Source: Flavobacterium omnivorum
GTDB lineage: Bacteria; Bacteroidota; Bacteroidia; Flavobacteriales; Flavobacteriaceae
Assembly (NCBI RefSeq): GCF_900099915.1
Contig: NZ_FNDB01000009.1
Location: forward strand, 59,399 to 123,398
Reading direction: 5' to 3'
DNA: 64,000 nucleotides
Position 1 is the stretch's first letter. Each line of letters starts with the position of its first letter. Positions 8,813 through 17,460 of the stretch are shown here, piece after piece. Made by a program: the position numbers and the translations under genes. The notes beneath the pieces are model-generated. The model was not told where the DNA came from, made no database searches, and saw only the letters and a program-made list of their open reading frames with translations.

Positions 8813-10015
8813 TTATTTCCCATCTACATAATCTTGCAAATAACTAAATCTTGGAGTCAATTTACCATTCTCAGTAATTTTAGCTCTTTTCAGAATCCCA
8901 TCTTTATCTTCGTTAAAAAATGCTGGAATCACGTGTTCTAAGAACATTTCACCAAATCCTTCACTAGCATCTTTTGGCAGTTCGCATGGTAAATTATCCA
9001 CGGCCATAACAACAATTGCTGCAGGATGAAAAACATCTGATTCTTGATGTTCGTTAGGTAAATAGCCATACAAAGGTTCTGCAATAGTAGAGGATCGAAG
9101 CGTGCAAGCGATAGGACCATTCAAATCACAAGAGACATCAGCAACCACTTTAATCTTGCAATCATTCGCTTTCATCATTTCTTGGGTAAGAATTACTGGA
9201 GCGTCACTACCATAAAAATGTCCTGTGATATAGATGTCAGAAACTTTAGTAAATTTTTCAAAATCAGAAATGTAATCCTTTGGATTTTGATAAAAATCAG
9301 TAAAGTCTAAAACCTGCCCGTCCTTGCGCTTGTTGTATTCCAATACATCAATTTGGGTAAAAACTGGTTGCGAATAATTTTTTGTCAAATAATTTTCAAT
9401 GGATACTTCCTTTATTTTTATAGCATCTAAAACTTCTTTAGCTCCATTACCTACTTTACCCGTTCCAGTAATCACAAATTTTAAAGGCGGTAATACCAAT
9501 CTTTTCAAATGAGCAATCAGGGCCTCTTTATCTGAAAGTGTTTCTGCTTTTGGTAATTTAAACAATTCAAATTTTATTCCAAAAGCCCGAATACTATTGT
9601 AAGCGCCCACAATTCCAGCGTATCTTCCAAAACCAATTAATCTGCGGTTTTCTCCATCTACAATAGTTTCATAGTCGTACAAATCAATGTTATTGGCTAA
9701 TATGGCTTGCAACAATTTTCTATTGTAGGGTTGTCTTTTGATGGTATGGGAAAAGAAAAAATAAGTTTTATTAGGAATTAAATTTTCTACTGGGACTTCT
9801 TTTACGCCAAACAGTACATCACAGTCACTGATATCAGCGGTAACTTCAATTCCAAGATTTTCATATTCAGAATCGGTGAAAATCCTAATATCAGAACGTT
9901 CTACCATTACGGAAACATTTTGATATTCCTGTTTTAACTTTGTTAATGCATTTGGTGAGAAAACAACTCTTCTGTCAGGCGGATTTTTTCGTTCTTTTAA
10001 AATTCCAAATTTCAT
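8813..10015 (-). CDS. Saccharopine dehydrogenase (LYS1)/alanine dehydrogenase-like NAD(P) oxidoreductase
   Basis: 400 residues. The N-terminal half is of the alanine dehydrogenase/transhydrogenase type (MKFGILKERKNPPDRRVVFSP). It also holds FFSHTIKRQPYNRKLLQAI, LYDYETIVDGENRRLIGFG and RYAGIVGAYNSIRAFG, which follow the lysine-forming saccharopine dehydrogenase pattern. A Rossmann fingerprint GTGKVGNGAKEV lies near residue 183. The likely activity is NAD-linked oxidation of an amino or imino acid; the real substrate in Bacteroidota is not known to me. Its promoter region faces away from the serine hydrolase gene. Confidence 0.75.
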   Translation of the reverse strand: MKFGILKERKNPPDRRVVFSPNALTKLKQEYQNVSVMVERSDIRIFTDSEYENLGIEVTADISDCDVLFGVKEVPVENLIPNKTYFFFSHTIKRQPYNRKLLQAILANNIDLYDYETIVDGENRRLIGFGRYAGIVGAYNSIRAFGIKFELFKLPKAETLSDKEALIAHLKRLVLPPLKFVITGTGKVGNGAKEVLDAIKIKEVSIENYLTKNYSQPVFTQIDVLEYNKRKDGQVLDFTDFYQNPKDYISDFEKFTKVSDIYITGHFYGSDAPVILTQEMMKANDCKIKVVADVSCDLNGPIACTLRSSTIAEPLYGYLPNEHQESDVFHPAAIVVMAVDNLPCELPKDASEGFGEMFLEHVIPAFFNEDKDGILKRAKITENGKLTPRFSYLQDYVDGK

Positions 10016-10264
10016 ATCTCTTGTGCGCTTTAAGATTTATTTAATATAACTTTATTATGTTTATTTGTTACAAATATAACAATTTAAACGAAATTGATTT
10101 TATTTTTCAGTAAAATCTATAATTTGCAATCCCACTATCCACTGATGCACATAATGATACAGTTATTGTAATCAAAAGCATCTGGTAAAATAGTGTTAAG
10201 GTTTAAAAAAACAGGGAATCAAAACACATTGATTCTATATATTTGCCCTTCTAGCACTACAGAA

Positions 10265-11464
10265 ATGAATTTTATAAAAAAAACAAATATACTACATATA
10301 TTCCTGCTCCTTGTGATATTAAGCTCTTGCGCCAAAGAGAAAAAGAAAGTGGAATTAAATGATGCGCAACTCCCAAAGAGTACATTGCCTAAAATGAAGC
10401 CTTTATCTAAACCAGAGCCCAAACTCACTGCCGCGTATATCAATTCAAAAAAGCTGGAGATTGACTCTTTTTACAAAAAAAATTGGCCAAATAATAGTGC
10501 AAATGGCAGTTTTCTGGTAGCAAAAAACGGTCAGATTATTTATGAAAAATACGAAGGTTACGCTAATTTTAGAGATAAGATAGAAATTACTAAGACCACA
10601 CCACTGCATCTTGCATCAGTTAGTAAAGTCATTACAGCTACTGCTATTTTGAAATTAGTCAATGCCAAAAGAATCGAACTAGATCAAAAGGTAAACACCA
10701 TTCTCAAGGAATTTCCTTATCCAGATGTTACCATAAAAACATTACTTAATCACAGAAGCGGCATGCGCAATTATGCCTATTTTACAGATCGTGATAAAAC
10801 GGTTTGGGATCGGCACAATATACTGACCAATCAGGATATCCTGACGATTATGGCAACCAAAGATATTGGTCTAGAGTTCAAAACTGACACTCGTTTTAGT
10901 TACTGCAATACCAATTATGCCATGTTAGCCTTAATAGTAGAAAAAATCACAAAACTTCCGTTTAAAGAGGCCATGAAACAAATTATTTTTGATCCCTTAG
11001 GAATGAAGAATACTTATGTTTTTGACTATGACAAGGATAAAGATTCTGCTGTCACGTCATATAAAGGAAACAAAGTGGAGATAGGAAAAGACTATTTAGA
11101 TGCTGTTTATGGCGATAAGAATATCTATAGCACACCTAGAGATTTATTAAAATTTGATAGAGCAAGAAGCAGTGCTAATTTTTTAACACCAGCATTGCAA
11201 GCTATGGTATATAAAGGATACAGCAACGAACGCAAAGGAACCAAAAATTATGGTCTGGGAATCCGAATGGTGAATTGGGAAACGGGACAAAATTTTTATT
11301 TTCATAATGGTTGGTGGCATGGAAACACCTCGTCCTATATTACTTTGCGAAAAGAAGGCGTCACTATAATCGCTTTATCTAATAAATTTACGCGCAAAAC
11401 GTATGACGTTCGGAAATTAGCCGTTTTATTTGGAGATTATCCTTTCAAATTACGAGACGAATAA
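10265..11464 (+). CDS. Serine hydrolase lipoprotein (class C beta-lactamase / PBP4-like fold)
   Basis: 399 residues from the ATG at 10265. An open frame reaches up to 10193, but the 10265 start places a lipoprotein signal (MNFIKKTNILHIFLLLVIL, then SSC) at the N-terminus. A TAnnTTTG element (TATATTTG, 10238-10245) sits just upstream. The catalytic motifs of the family are seen: SxxK in LASVSKVITAT, YxN in SYCNTNYAML, and the H/KxG-type HNGWWHG. It is probably exported and lipid-anchored. It may be a peptidase or esterase acting on cell wall or D-amino peptides; antibiotic resistance is not implied. Confidence 0.88.
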   Translation: MNFIKKTNILHIFLLLVILSSCAKEKKKVELNDAQLPKSTLPKMKPLSKPEPKLTAAYINSKKLEIDSFYKKNWPNNSANGSFLVAKNGQIIYEKYEGYANFRDKIEITKTTPLHLASVSKVITATAILKLVNAKRIELDQKVNTILKEFPYPDVTIKTLLNHRSGMRNYAYFTDRDKTVWDRHNILTNQDILTIMATKDIGLEFKTDTRFSYCNTNYAMLALIVEKITKLPFKEAMKQIIFDPLGMKNTYVFDYDKDKDSAVTSYKGNKVEIGKDYLDAVYGDKNIYSTPRDLLKFDRARSSANFLTPALQAMVYKGYSNERKGTKNYGLGIRMVNWETGQNFYFHNGWWHGNTSSYITLRKEGVTIIALSNKFTRKTYDVRKLAVLFGDYPFKLRDE

Positions 11465-11574
11465 AAAAGGTATGATTTTTGACGCTGTGTTTGAAGTTTA
11501 GCGATACAAATTCAACTTTAAAAGTGTATATTTGCAAAATCAAAATTCAAGTTTAAATTTTGAAATTAAATAAT

Positions 11575-11968
11575 GGGGTCGACTGGTTTTGACAGCAAGT
11601 CGAATTGATAAGTAAGCACGTCGAGCATTGAGACCTTGCTCGTAAATATAAGATCTTACCATTTTACACGGCGAAAATAACTACGCTTTAGCTGCATAAT
11701 CCGAATTATAGTACGATTAAGCCACGTTCCTATCAGATAGGAAAGCTGGATTCTCCTTGAAAGCCTTGGTTTGTGGCGTTCAGATAAGGGGAACCGTAAA
11801 AATAGACCTAGATTTCCATGAGCTTCGGGTGGATTTCAAAATTAAGAAGATAAGTAGCGTGTGGCTGTTTCTGGCCTAGCACACTATCGAAAACTCAATC
11901 AGGAAATAAACGCGTAGAAAGCTTTTTAGTTGCTTGTTTGGACCCGAGTTCGATTCTCGGCGACTCCA
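11575..11968 (+). ncRNA. ssrA: Transfer-messenger RNA (tmRNA)
   Basis: tmRNA frees stalled ribosomes and tags the unfinished protein for degradation. The 5' end GGGGTCGACTGG pairs over 7 bp with CGACTCC at the 3' end, closing the tRNA-like acceptor, and the T-arm ACCCGAGTTCGATTCTCGG is present. The tag frame at 11670-11699 reads GENNYALAA then TAA, ending in the YALAA degron. CCA is not encoded. A TATATTTG -7 element lies at 11527-11534, so a short leader is removed on processing. The ends are set by pairing and may be off by one or two bases. Confidence 0.97.
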
Positions 11969-11970
11969 CA

Positions 11971-12003
11971 AAAAACCCGAAAATCATTGATTTTCGGGTT
12001 TTT
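11971..12003 (+). terminator. tmRNA terminator
   Basis: A 15-bp perfect stem (11971-11985 with 11989-12003, containing ACCCGAAAATC) with a 3-nt loop. It ends in a T run and lies directly after the tmRNA 3' end. Confidence 0.92.
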
Positions 12004-12243
12004 TTTCGAATCAAGGAGTATGCATTATTACAATGCTGGCATTTTTGGACTATTAGTTGTTGATAGAAAAGTAGGAGAGTAAAATTTGAATTCGTAACTT
12101 TGGGTAAATACATAAAAAACAATGAAAAAACCAAGTACTAAATCCCCTCATTTTGAACTAAGTGGTAGCTCTTATTTTCAAGTAATTCATCAGTTTTTAG
12201 ACTTTACTCTTTTAGCAAGCCACTGTTTAAATAAAAACCTCGG

Positions 12244-12450
12244 TTATTCAAGAGTTATGGCTTTTATAGATTCTCTTAAACTATTTTTATTAGCACGAAG
12301 ACGAATTGTTTCGGTACTTCTTTTCTTAGCCGTTTTGTTTATTGCAACTTCATCGTTTGCTGTTTCTTCCCTAGCTATATTCATAATCACCTCTTTCACT
12401 TTTAGTTGGACTCTTTTTCTTTCTTCATCTAAAAAATAGAAACCGAACAA
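12244..12450 (-). CDS. Small basic hypothetical protein
   Basis: 68 residues, highly charged, ending in KKRSTETIRLRANKNSLRE. I do not recognise a family. It lies 60 nt after the OsmC gene on the same strand. The opposite strand carries a competing 105-codon frame (12122-12439) that starts MKKPSTKSPH and is hydrophobic where it is antisense to this one. The charged minus-strand frame looks the more natural protein, but the choice is uncertain. Confidence 0.35.
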   Translation of the reverse strand: MFGFYFLDEERKRVQLKVKEVIMNIAREETANDEVAINKTAKKRSTETIRLRANKNSLRESIKAITLE

Positions 12451-12510
12451 AGTTGAAATCTAAATAAATTGCCCGAAACATTACAAATTCTTTATTCAAC
12501 TTCTACGAAA

Positions 12511-12981
12511 TTATCCTAGTTCACAACTTGGTTCATGAAGAATTGGAAAACTACAGGAGTTGGCAATAAAACAAAGTTCGTTTGCTTTTTTATGTAAACG
12601 TAGTGCTTCGGCTATTTTTTCTTTTTGTGTTATGATCACTTTTGGATACAAGCGCACTTCAATAAAGCGTCCGCTACCGTTATCTAAAACTTCAAGCCTT
12701 GCCTCAGCCGCATCAGTATAAGACAGCACTTCAATTCCGTTTTGAGAACAAACATATAAATAGGACATCATGTGGCAGGAAACGATACTGCTCAATAATA
12801 AATCTTCAGGATTATACAAAGTTGAATCTCCTTTGAAAGCTTTAGCAGCCGAAACATTTAAAATAGGTTTCCCTGCTATCGTAATACTATGGGTTTTACT
12901 AGACGTTTTGAAAGTTGAACCCTGCTCACTTTTAACTAAAAACCAGTCCAATTTTGCTTTGAATACATGTTTAAAACTCAT
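12511..12981 (-). CDS. OsmC-family peroxiredoxin-like protein
   Basis: 156 residues. OsmC/Ohr proteins reduce organic hydroperoxides with two cysteines. The first Cys is in LLSSIVSCHMMSYLYVC, where the pattern SCHMM matches the family's central helix, and the second group is in ANELCFIANSC. The central PEDLLLSSI is the conserved subunit-interface region. It is likely cytoplasmic and is a single gene. Ohr versus OsmC cannot be decided from this reading. Confidence 0.88.
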   Translation of the reverse strand: MSFKHVFKAKLDWFLVKSEQGSTFKTSSKTHSITIAGKPILNVSAAKAFKGDSTLYNPEDLLLSSIVSCHMMSYLYVCSQNGIEVLSYTDAAEARLEVLDNGSGRFIEVRLYPKVIITQKEKIAEALRLHKKANELCFIANSCSFPILHEPSCELG

Positions 12982-13584
12982 TTTTTTATTTTTATTCCAA
13001 AAGTAATCAAATCAACGATTTCTTTCGCATGGGATTGAAATAGTACTTTAGATTAAAAAACACTGTAAATAGTAGCAGTGAACTGTTGACAAACAAAACG
13101 GCAAATAACCTGCTATTGGACAAATTGACTATGCTTTATGTTCAATATTAAAATAATACAACAAGCTTGGTAGCACTATTAAAAGTAAAGGCATGGCTAT
13201 TAAAAAACCACCTATTATCGCAATATTTTAGCCCCTTCTAAGTTCGAAGTGATATTCTAAATTCCGATTAATAATTATTATATTAATTTGTTTATTATTA
13301 AATAAGTAAAAGTAAAAATACTGATCATTAAGGGAGTTTGATTGATAACATTGGACATGTTAAATTGCTGTCGAACACCAATGTGACGAATTCCCTTTTT
13401 TGTTTACTTTTTCATTAGTGGTATATGGAGTAAATTCCTGTTTGCCCTTAATTTTTCAGTAAAGTGCTTTTATATATTTAAGGCTAACTTGGAGTGATAA
13501 GGAAAACCACGGAATTCTGTTTGGTAGGATTAAGTTATTATCTTTTAGTATTGTTGTAAGTTATTGTTTACCAAATTTTTGCGA
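12982..13584. other. Intergenic region holding an RND relic
   Basis: About 600 bases with no intact gene. It contains the relic described at 13129-13224. The rest (13225-13584) is AT-rich and shows no RNA gene or convincing frame. A loose CATTGG/CCAATG inverted repeat lies around 13345-13375. Confidence 0.5.
13129..13224 (-). pseudogene. Relic of a CzcA/CusA-type heavy-metal RND efflux pump (C-terminal end)
   Basis: In one minus-strand frame the bases read IAIIGGFLIAM, then VLPSLLYYF, then NIEHKA and a stop. This is the pattern of the last membrane helix of CzcA/CusA proteins (VIGGL...LPxLYxLFE). Just upstream the homologous text continues in another frame (NLEGAKILR) and hits a stop, so a frameshift separates the pieces and nothing further upstream is readable. 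Only the tail of the gene remains. No partner genes (membrane fusion protein, outer-membrane channel) are near. Confidence 0.6.
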
Positions 13585-14979
13585 TTACTCAAACGCCACA
13601 AAATTATCATCCACTTTCTGAATATGAACTGTTTCAGGATGTTTTTGTGCATAAGAAAAGATGAGTTGCATGATATATTGATTAGATTTACAAGGCGTAA
13701 GATACTCTTTGACTTGAGATGGATTAGTAATTACTAGATCTGAATCCAGATAACCCATACCAAAAAAATGTCCGTTTTCGACCCAAATGCAACTGCGTTC
13801 ATCCGTTGTTCTTCCTTTGTCAATAATCGCAAAACTGGGTCTGCTGTTCAAATAAAAATCAATTGCTGCTTGAATTGAATCGTTATGTATCTCGATTTCA
13901 GGTAAGGCTCCCGTATCATTTTGAGTTGTAAAAACGCCATCGGACATACTTCCGTATTTGCAAAACCTTTGATCAATTTCAAATTGTTTGGCTAATTCTT
14001 GCAATAGATTTATACCACTATAAATGCTATCAAAAGTTTCCAGACAATTTTGATTTTTAGCCAGTTTCCCTATTGCCAAGTAGCGGTATCCATTTCTTGC
14101 TTCGTATTCGAACAATCCAAATTTTGGTTCAAAGCGTTTCAAAGCTTTATTATGAATGGGCCACAACTGTTTTATTTCACTGCATTCGAGCAACAAAGCC
14201 ATCAGCTCTGTACCGCAAACTTCATAAGTAATGGCATAGATATCTCGCAAGAAATGTTGCCTTTGAGGTGTGATTTTATGACCTCCAAAATGGGATGCCA
14301 CTCGTTTTTTTAGGTTGACTGCTTTGCCGATGTATACTACTTTTTTATGTTCATCATAAAAATAATACACGCCTGGTTTATCTGGTAATTGATCAAAATC
14401 TTCTTTTGGTAAATTAGGTGGTAATTGCTGCTCTTGGGATGTTTTTTTAATCATGACATCCATTACTTTGTCATGGTCCCATTCCAATAATCGGCTAAAC
14501 AAAATGGCAGTTGCATCAGCATCACCTCCAGCACGGTGGCGGTTTTCTAAATTGATATCTAAGGAGCTACAAAGCCGTCCTAAACTGTAAGACAGCATTC
14601 CCGGCTTAATTTTTCGTGCTGCTCGTACGGTACATAATTTTTTGGCCGTCCACTTTAATCCAGCTCTTTCTAGTTCATGACGAACAAAAGAGTAGTCAAA
14701 ATTAACATTGTGAGCCACAAATACCCGATCCGATAAAAGTTCAAATACTCGATCTGAAATTAAATCAAAAACAGGAGCTTCACATACCATTTCATTGGTA
14801 ATACCTGTCAATGCAAAAATAGCGTCGGGTATGTGTTTTTGTGGGTTTACCAATGTTTCCCATCGGTCGATTACTTTTTCGCCATCGTGAATGACAATCG
14901 CTATTTCAGTAATGCGGCTGTGTGTGGCATTGCCGCCTGTGGTTTCAATATCTACTATTGCGTATTCTTGTTTTTTCAT
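13585..14979 (-). CDS. DEDDh exonuclease / GIY-YIG endonuclease fusion (DnaQ-UvrC-like)
   Basis: 464 residues with two nuclease domains. The N-terminal DnaQ-type 3'-5' exonuclease (about 1-170) has Exo I VDIETTGG, Exo II HNVNFDYSF and Exo III HRAGGDADAT. A UvrC-like GIY-YIG domain (about 200-285) has PGVYYFYD and VVYIGKAVNLKKRVASHF. The remaining C-terminal part is unassigned. It resembles Cho/UvrC N-terminal nucleases joined to a proofreading-type exonuclease. Its position beside a LexA-like repressor and two polymerases suggests a DNA-repair role (inference). Its upstream spacer carries two copies of an interspersed repeat. Confidence 0.88.
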   Translation of the reverse strand: MKKQEYAIVDIETTGGNATHSRITEIAIVIHDGEKVIDRWETLVNPQKHIPDAIFALTGITNEMVCEAPVFDLISDRVFELLSDRVFVAHNVNFDYSFVRHELERAGLKWTAKKLCTVRAARKIKPGMLSYSLGRLCSSLDINLENRHRAGGDADATAILFSRLLEWDHDKVMDVMIKKTSQEQQLPPNLPKEDFDQLPDKPGVYYFYDEHKKVVYIGKAVNLKKRVASHFGGHKITPQRQHFLRDIYAITYEVCGTELMALLLECSEIKQLWPIHNKALKRFEPKFGLFEYEARNGYRYLAIGKLAKNQNCLETFDSIYSGINLLQELAKQFEIDQRFCKYGSMSDGVFTTQNDTGALPEIEIHNDSIQAAIDFYLNSRPSFAIIDKGRTTDERSCIWVENGHFFGMGYLDSDLVITNPSQVKEYLTPCKSNQYIMQLIFSYAQKHPETVHIQKVDDNFVAFE

Positions 14980-14996
14980 TTTTTATAGTAAGGAAG

Positions 14997-15089
14997 GCTT
15001 CTCGACTGCGCTCGAAGTGATAGTGTTTTGATTGAAATTGAATTATAACTTTTATGTTAAGTAATGCTTCTCGACTGCGCTCGAAGTGA
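14997..15089. repeat. Two copies of a 24-bp quasi-palindromic repeat
   Basis: An identical 24-bp sequence occurs at 14997-15020 and 15066-15089. Its core TCGACTGCGCTCGA is a near palindrome. A degenerate third copy (TTCTCAACTGCGATCGAACT) lies at 17221-17240 after dinB. It looks like a dispersed intergenic repeat family. Confidence 0.8.
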
Positions 15090-15115
15090 CACTATTAATC
15101 TCCAATATTTAGTTG

Positions 15116-15892
15116 TTAATTCGTTAAACCAATACTATTTTTTACCTCAGCTAGATCTTTCTTTAATTCAACAAACATGTTTTTGATCGTATCACTTTCC
15201 AGCGCTTCAGTCCGTTTGTCACTGCGGGCGATGCTGCATTGGTATTCCCAAATTTCAAGAATATGGGACGCTTTGACTTCGTACGGCGGATAGAAATAAT
15301 TATCTGATGCTAGTACCAAGGCATTTTTGTTGTTTTTATTGAGTCGTTTGTATACCATTCCTTCACTTCTGGTAATAAAAATATACGTTTTCCCATCTAA
15401 AACTTCACCCAAACCTTCTACGTAACGTCCCACGATAATATCGCCATCTTGATGCGGTGGCATCGAATCCCCTTCGACAGGGAAACCACGGTATTTGCCC
15501 ACGCCTAAAAACGGTAAGGATATTTGTTGCAATTGTTCGATATATTCGGGATCGGCATAGCCATTTAAGTATCCTGCTTTCACTTTTTGGGTTACTACTT
15601 CAATGCGATTTTCGCCCATTTGATCTACTTGAATGGGTAAAATCAATCGGTTATTTTCGAGTTTTAACAAATCAGTCACCTCAATTTTCCGAACATCAAC
15701 AGACAGTAATAAATCAATACTGATTTGGTAATATTGCCCTATTTTCTTGAGAATTTCGTAAGGCGCTTCGGAAGTTCCATCTTCGTACTTCACATAGCGA
15801 CCCCTAGTAATCATAAGGCTTTCGGCTACTTTTTCCTGTGAGATTTTGTGTTTTACACGCAAGGCTCTGATATTGTCTGAAAATAAGGACAT
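15116..15892 (-). CDS. XRE-S24 (LexA/CI-like) self-cleaving repressor
   Basis: 258 residues. The N-terminal XRE helix-turn-helix (about 5-60) is followed by an S24 peptidase domain. Catalytic Ser143 lies in VEGDSMPP and Lys182 in VYKRL. An Ala-Gly pair at 107-108 (VKAGYLNGY) sits 36 residues before the Ser and 75 before the Lys, close to the spacing in LexA (Ala84-Gly85, Ser119, Lys156), so RecA-stimulated self-cleavage is plausible. It is divergent from dinB with a palindrome in between, and it probably represses both itself and the polymerase genes. A short coiled tail follows the peptidase. Confidence 0.88.
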   Translation of the reverse strand: MSLFSDNIRALRVKHKISQEKVAESLMITRGRYVKYEDGTSEAPYEILKKIGQYYQISIDLLLSVDVRKIEVTDLLKLENNRLILPIQVDQMGENRIEVVTQKVKAGYLNGYADPEYIEQLQQISLPFLGVGKYRGFPVEGDSMPPHQDGDIIVGRYVEGLGEVLDGKTYIFITRSEGMVYKRLNKNNKNALVLASDNYFYPPYEVKASHILEIWEYQCSIARSDKRTEALESDTIKNMFVELKKDLAEVKNSIGLTN

Positions 15893-15957
15893 ACTAAATT
15901 TGTTATAATTTGGAACAACAAATATACTAAAAAATGTTAGTATCTGTGCTAATTTTG
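15891..15957. promoter_or_regulatory. Divergent promoter and operator of the repressor/dinB pair
   Basis: A perfect inverted repeat ATACTAA-N6-TTAGTAT lies at 15924-15943. A third direct half-site ATACTAA at 15891-15897, 33 bp away, overlaps the upstream edge of the repressor start codon. A looser half-site GCTAA lies at 15948-15952. The minus-strand -7 element TATATTTG (15919-15926) overlaps the palindrome. A plus-strand TAATTTTG (15950-15957) lies 19 bp before the dinB ATG. A repressor bound here would block both promoters. Confidence 0.65.
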
Positions 15958-15976
15958 TCCTCTAAAAAGAAATGAA

Positions 15977-17167
15977 ATGGCACGTGCAATTGTACATATG
16001 GATTTGGATACTTTTTTTGTTTCCTGCGAACGGTTAAACAACTCGCAACTGGAAGGGATTCCGTTGATTATTGGTGGCGGTGATCGTGGTGTTGTGGCTT
16101 CTTGTTCGTATGAAGCGCGGCGTTTTGGAGTCCGTTCGGCAATGCCCACTTCGATGGCGCTCAAACTTTGTCCGCAAGCTAAAGTGATCAAAGGTGATAT
16201 GGAACGCTACTCGCAATTGTCGCATACCGTCACCCAAGTGATTCAGGAAAAAGCACCTATCATGGAAAAGGCGAGTATCGATGAATTTTACCTCGATGTC
16301 TCCGGTATGGATCGTTTTTATGGTTGTTACCAATGGACCAATGAACTGGCGCAAAGGGTAGTAAAAGAAACCGGATTACCAATAAGTTTTGCTTTGTCGA
16401 TTAACAAAACGGTTTCTAAAATTGGTACTGGTGAAGGCAAACCCAAAGGACATTTGGACATCCCCGAAGATCAGGTTCGTACTTTTTTAAACCCGTTATC
16501 GATTCAGAAAATTCCCATGGTGGGCGATGTGACGTTTCAAACCTTATCCCGAATTGGTATTCGAACCATACAAACCTTATCCGAAATGCCTGCCGAAGTG
16601 CTGCAACGCATGATTGGTAAAAACGGCGTCGAGATTTGGAAAAAAGCCAATGGTATCGATAACAATCCCGTTGAACCGTACACGGAACGCAAGTCAATTG
16701 CCACTGAACATACTTTTGTGCAAGACACGATTGATATTGAGCACCTTAAATCGATTTTGTGCGGAATGGTTGAAAAACTAGCATTTCAATTGCGTTCAGA
16801 AGAGTGGCTGACCTCAACAGTAGTCGTGAAAATCAGGTATGCTAATTTTGATACCGAAACCAAGCAATGCAAAATTGCCTATACCTCAGCGGATCATTTG
16901 CTTACGCAAAAAGTACTTGGTCTCTTTGATGTACTGTATCAACGCCGAATGCGGTTGCGTTTGGTGGGTGTTCGTTTTAGCGGTTTGGTTCGGGGTACTT
17001 ATCAGATTGATCTTTTTGAAGATACGCAAGAAATGCTATCGCTTTATGCCGCTATGGATAAAATGAAAAGCCGCTACGGTTTTGATGCGGTGATGCGGTG
17101 TGCCGGTGCCGCTATGAAGCCTAATATGAAGGATGTTATTTTGAAAAGGATGAGAAGTGAAAAGTGA
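15977..17167 (+). CDS. dinB: Y-family DNA polymerase (Pol IV/ImuB-like)
   Basis: 396 residues. Translesion polymerase with the catalytic aspartates in VHMDLDTFF (D9) and ASIDEFYLD, fingers motif RGVVASCSYEARRFGVRSAMP, helix-hairpin-helix region around VGDVTFQTLSRIGI, little finger, and a beta-clamp motif QIDLF near residue 357. Catalytic residues are intact, so it should be active, unlike typical ImuB. A hand count over 16081-16200 gives about half G+C, against about 30 percent in the Crp gene at 52081-52140; this may mean transfer. Its last codons and stop are made of a heptamer repeat. Confidence 0.92.
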   Translation: MARAIVHMDLDTFFVSCERLNNSQLEGIPLIIGGGDRGVVASCSYEARRFGVRSAMPTSMALKLCPQAKVIKGDMERYSQLSHTVTQVIQEKAPIMEKASIDEFYLDVSGMDRFYGCYQWTNELAQRVVKETGLPISFALSINKTVSKIGTGEGKPKGHLDIPEDQVRTFLNPLSIQKIPMVGDVTFQTLSRIGIRTIQTLSEMPAEVLQRMIGKNGVEIWKKANGIDNNPVEPYTERKSIATEHTFVQDTIDIEHLKSILCGMVEKLAFQLRSEEWLTSTVVVKIRYANFDTETKQCKIAYTSADHLLTQKVLGLFDVLYQRRMRLRLVGVRFSGLVRGTYQIDLFEDTQEMLSLYAAMDKMKSRYGFDAVMRCAGAAMKPNMKDVILKRMRSEK

Positions 17168-17206
17168 GAAGTAAAGGGTGAGAAGTGAGAAGTGAGAAGT
17201 GAGAAG
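17151..17206 (+). repeat. TGAGAAG heptamer tract spanning the dinB stop codon
   Basis: Eight consecutive 7-bp units in perfect register. Six read TGAGAAG; unit two is TGAAAAG and unit four TAAAGGG. The tract supplies the last codons and the TGA stop (17165-17167) of dinB. Unit-number changes here could alter the protein's tail. Confidence 0.9.
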
Positions 17207-17300
17207 TGAATCCTAAGAAGTTCTCAACTGCGATCGAACTGAACTATTTATTTAAAATTCAAACAGTTAGGTGTAATTAAAAAATTCGTTAGTTCGAGTG

Positions 17301-17374
17301 TTTTTTGTGAAGTAAAACGGAACAAAAAATGTATCGAGAACCCTTTTTAATAAGTTTTTCTTGTTATCGATACA
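17301..17374. repeat. Inverted repeats in the dinB-dnaE spacer
   Basis: The 293-bp spacer holds TTTTTTGT (17301-17308) pairing with ACAAAAAA (17322-17329), and TGTATCGA (17330-17337) pairing with TCGATACA (17367-17374). It also holds a degenerate copy of the 24-bp repeat. A TTAGTA half-site like that of the repressor operator lies at 17450-17455, just before dnaE. Confidence 0.55.
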
Positions 17375-17460
17375 CTTTTCTTTCCGATGATTCGGGAGAA
17401 AAGTAGTCAACCTGGCGAAAAATTATCAATAAAAATTAATTGTTAAAATTTAGTACTACT

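Noticed and set aside
11895..12134. Minus-strand frame with text such as VESPRIELGS
   Set aside because: It is antisense to the 3' tRNA-like end and terminator of the tmRNA. This kind of text is a common false protein made from tRNA/tmRNA T-arms.
12122..12439. Plus-strand frame of 105 codons starting MKKPSTKSPH
   Set aside because: Its hydrophobic second half mirrors a charged minus-strand frame at 12244-12450, which I judged more natural. The choice is not certain.
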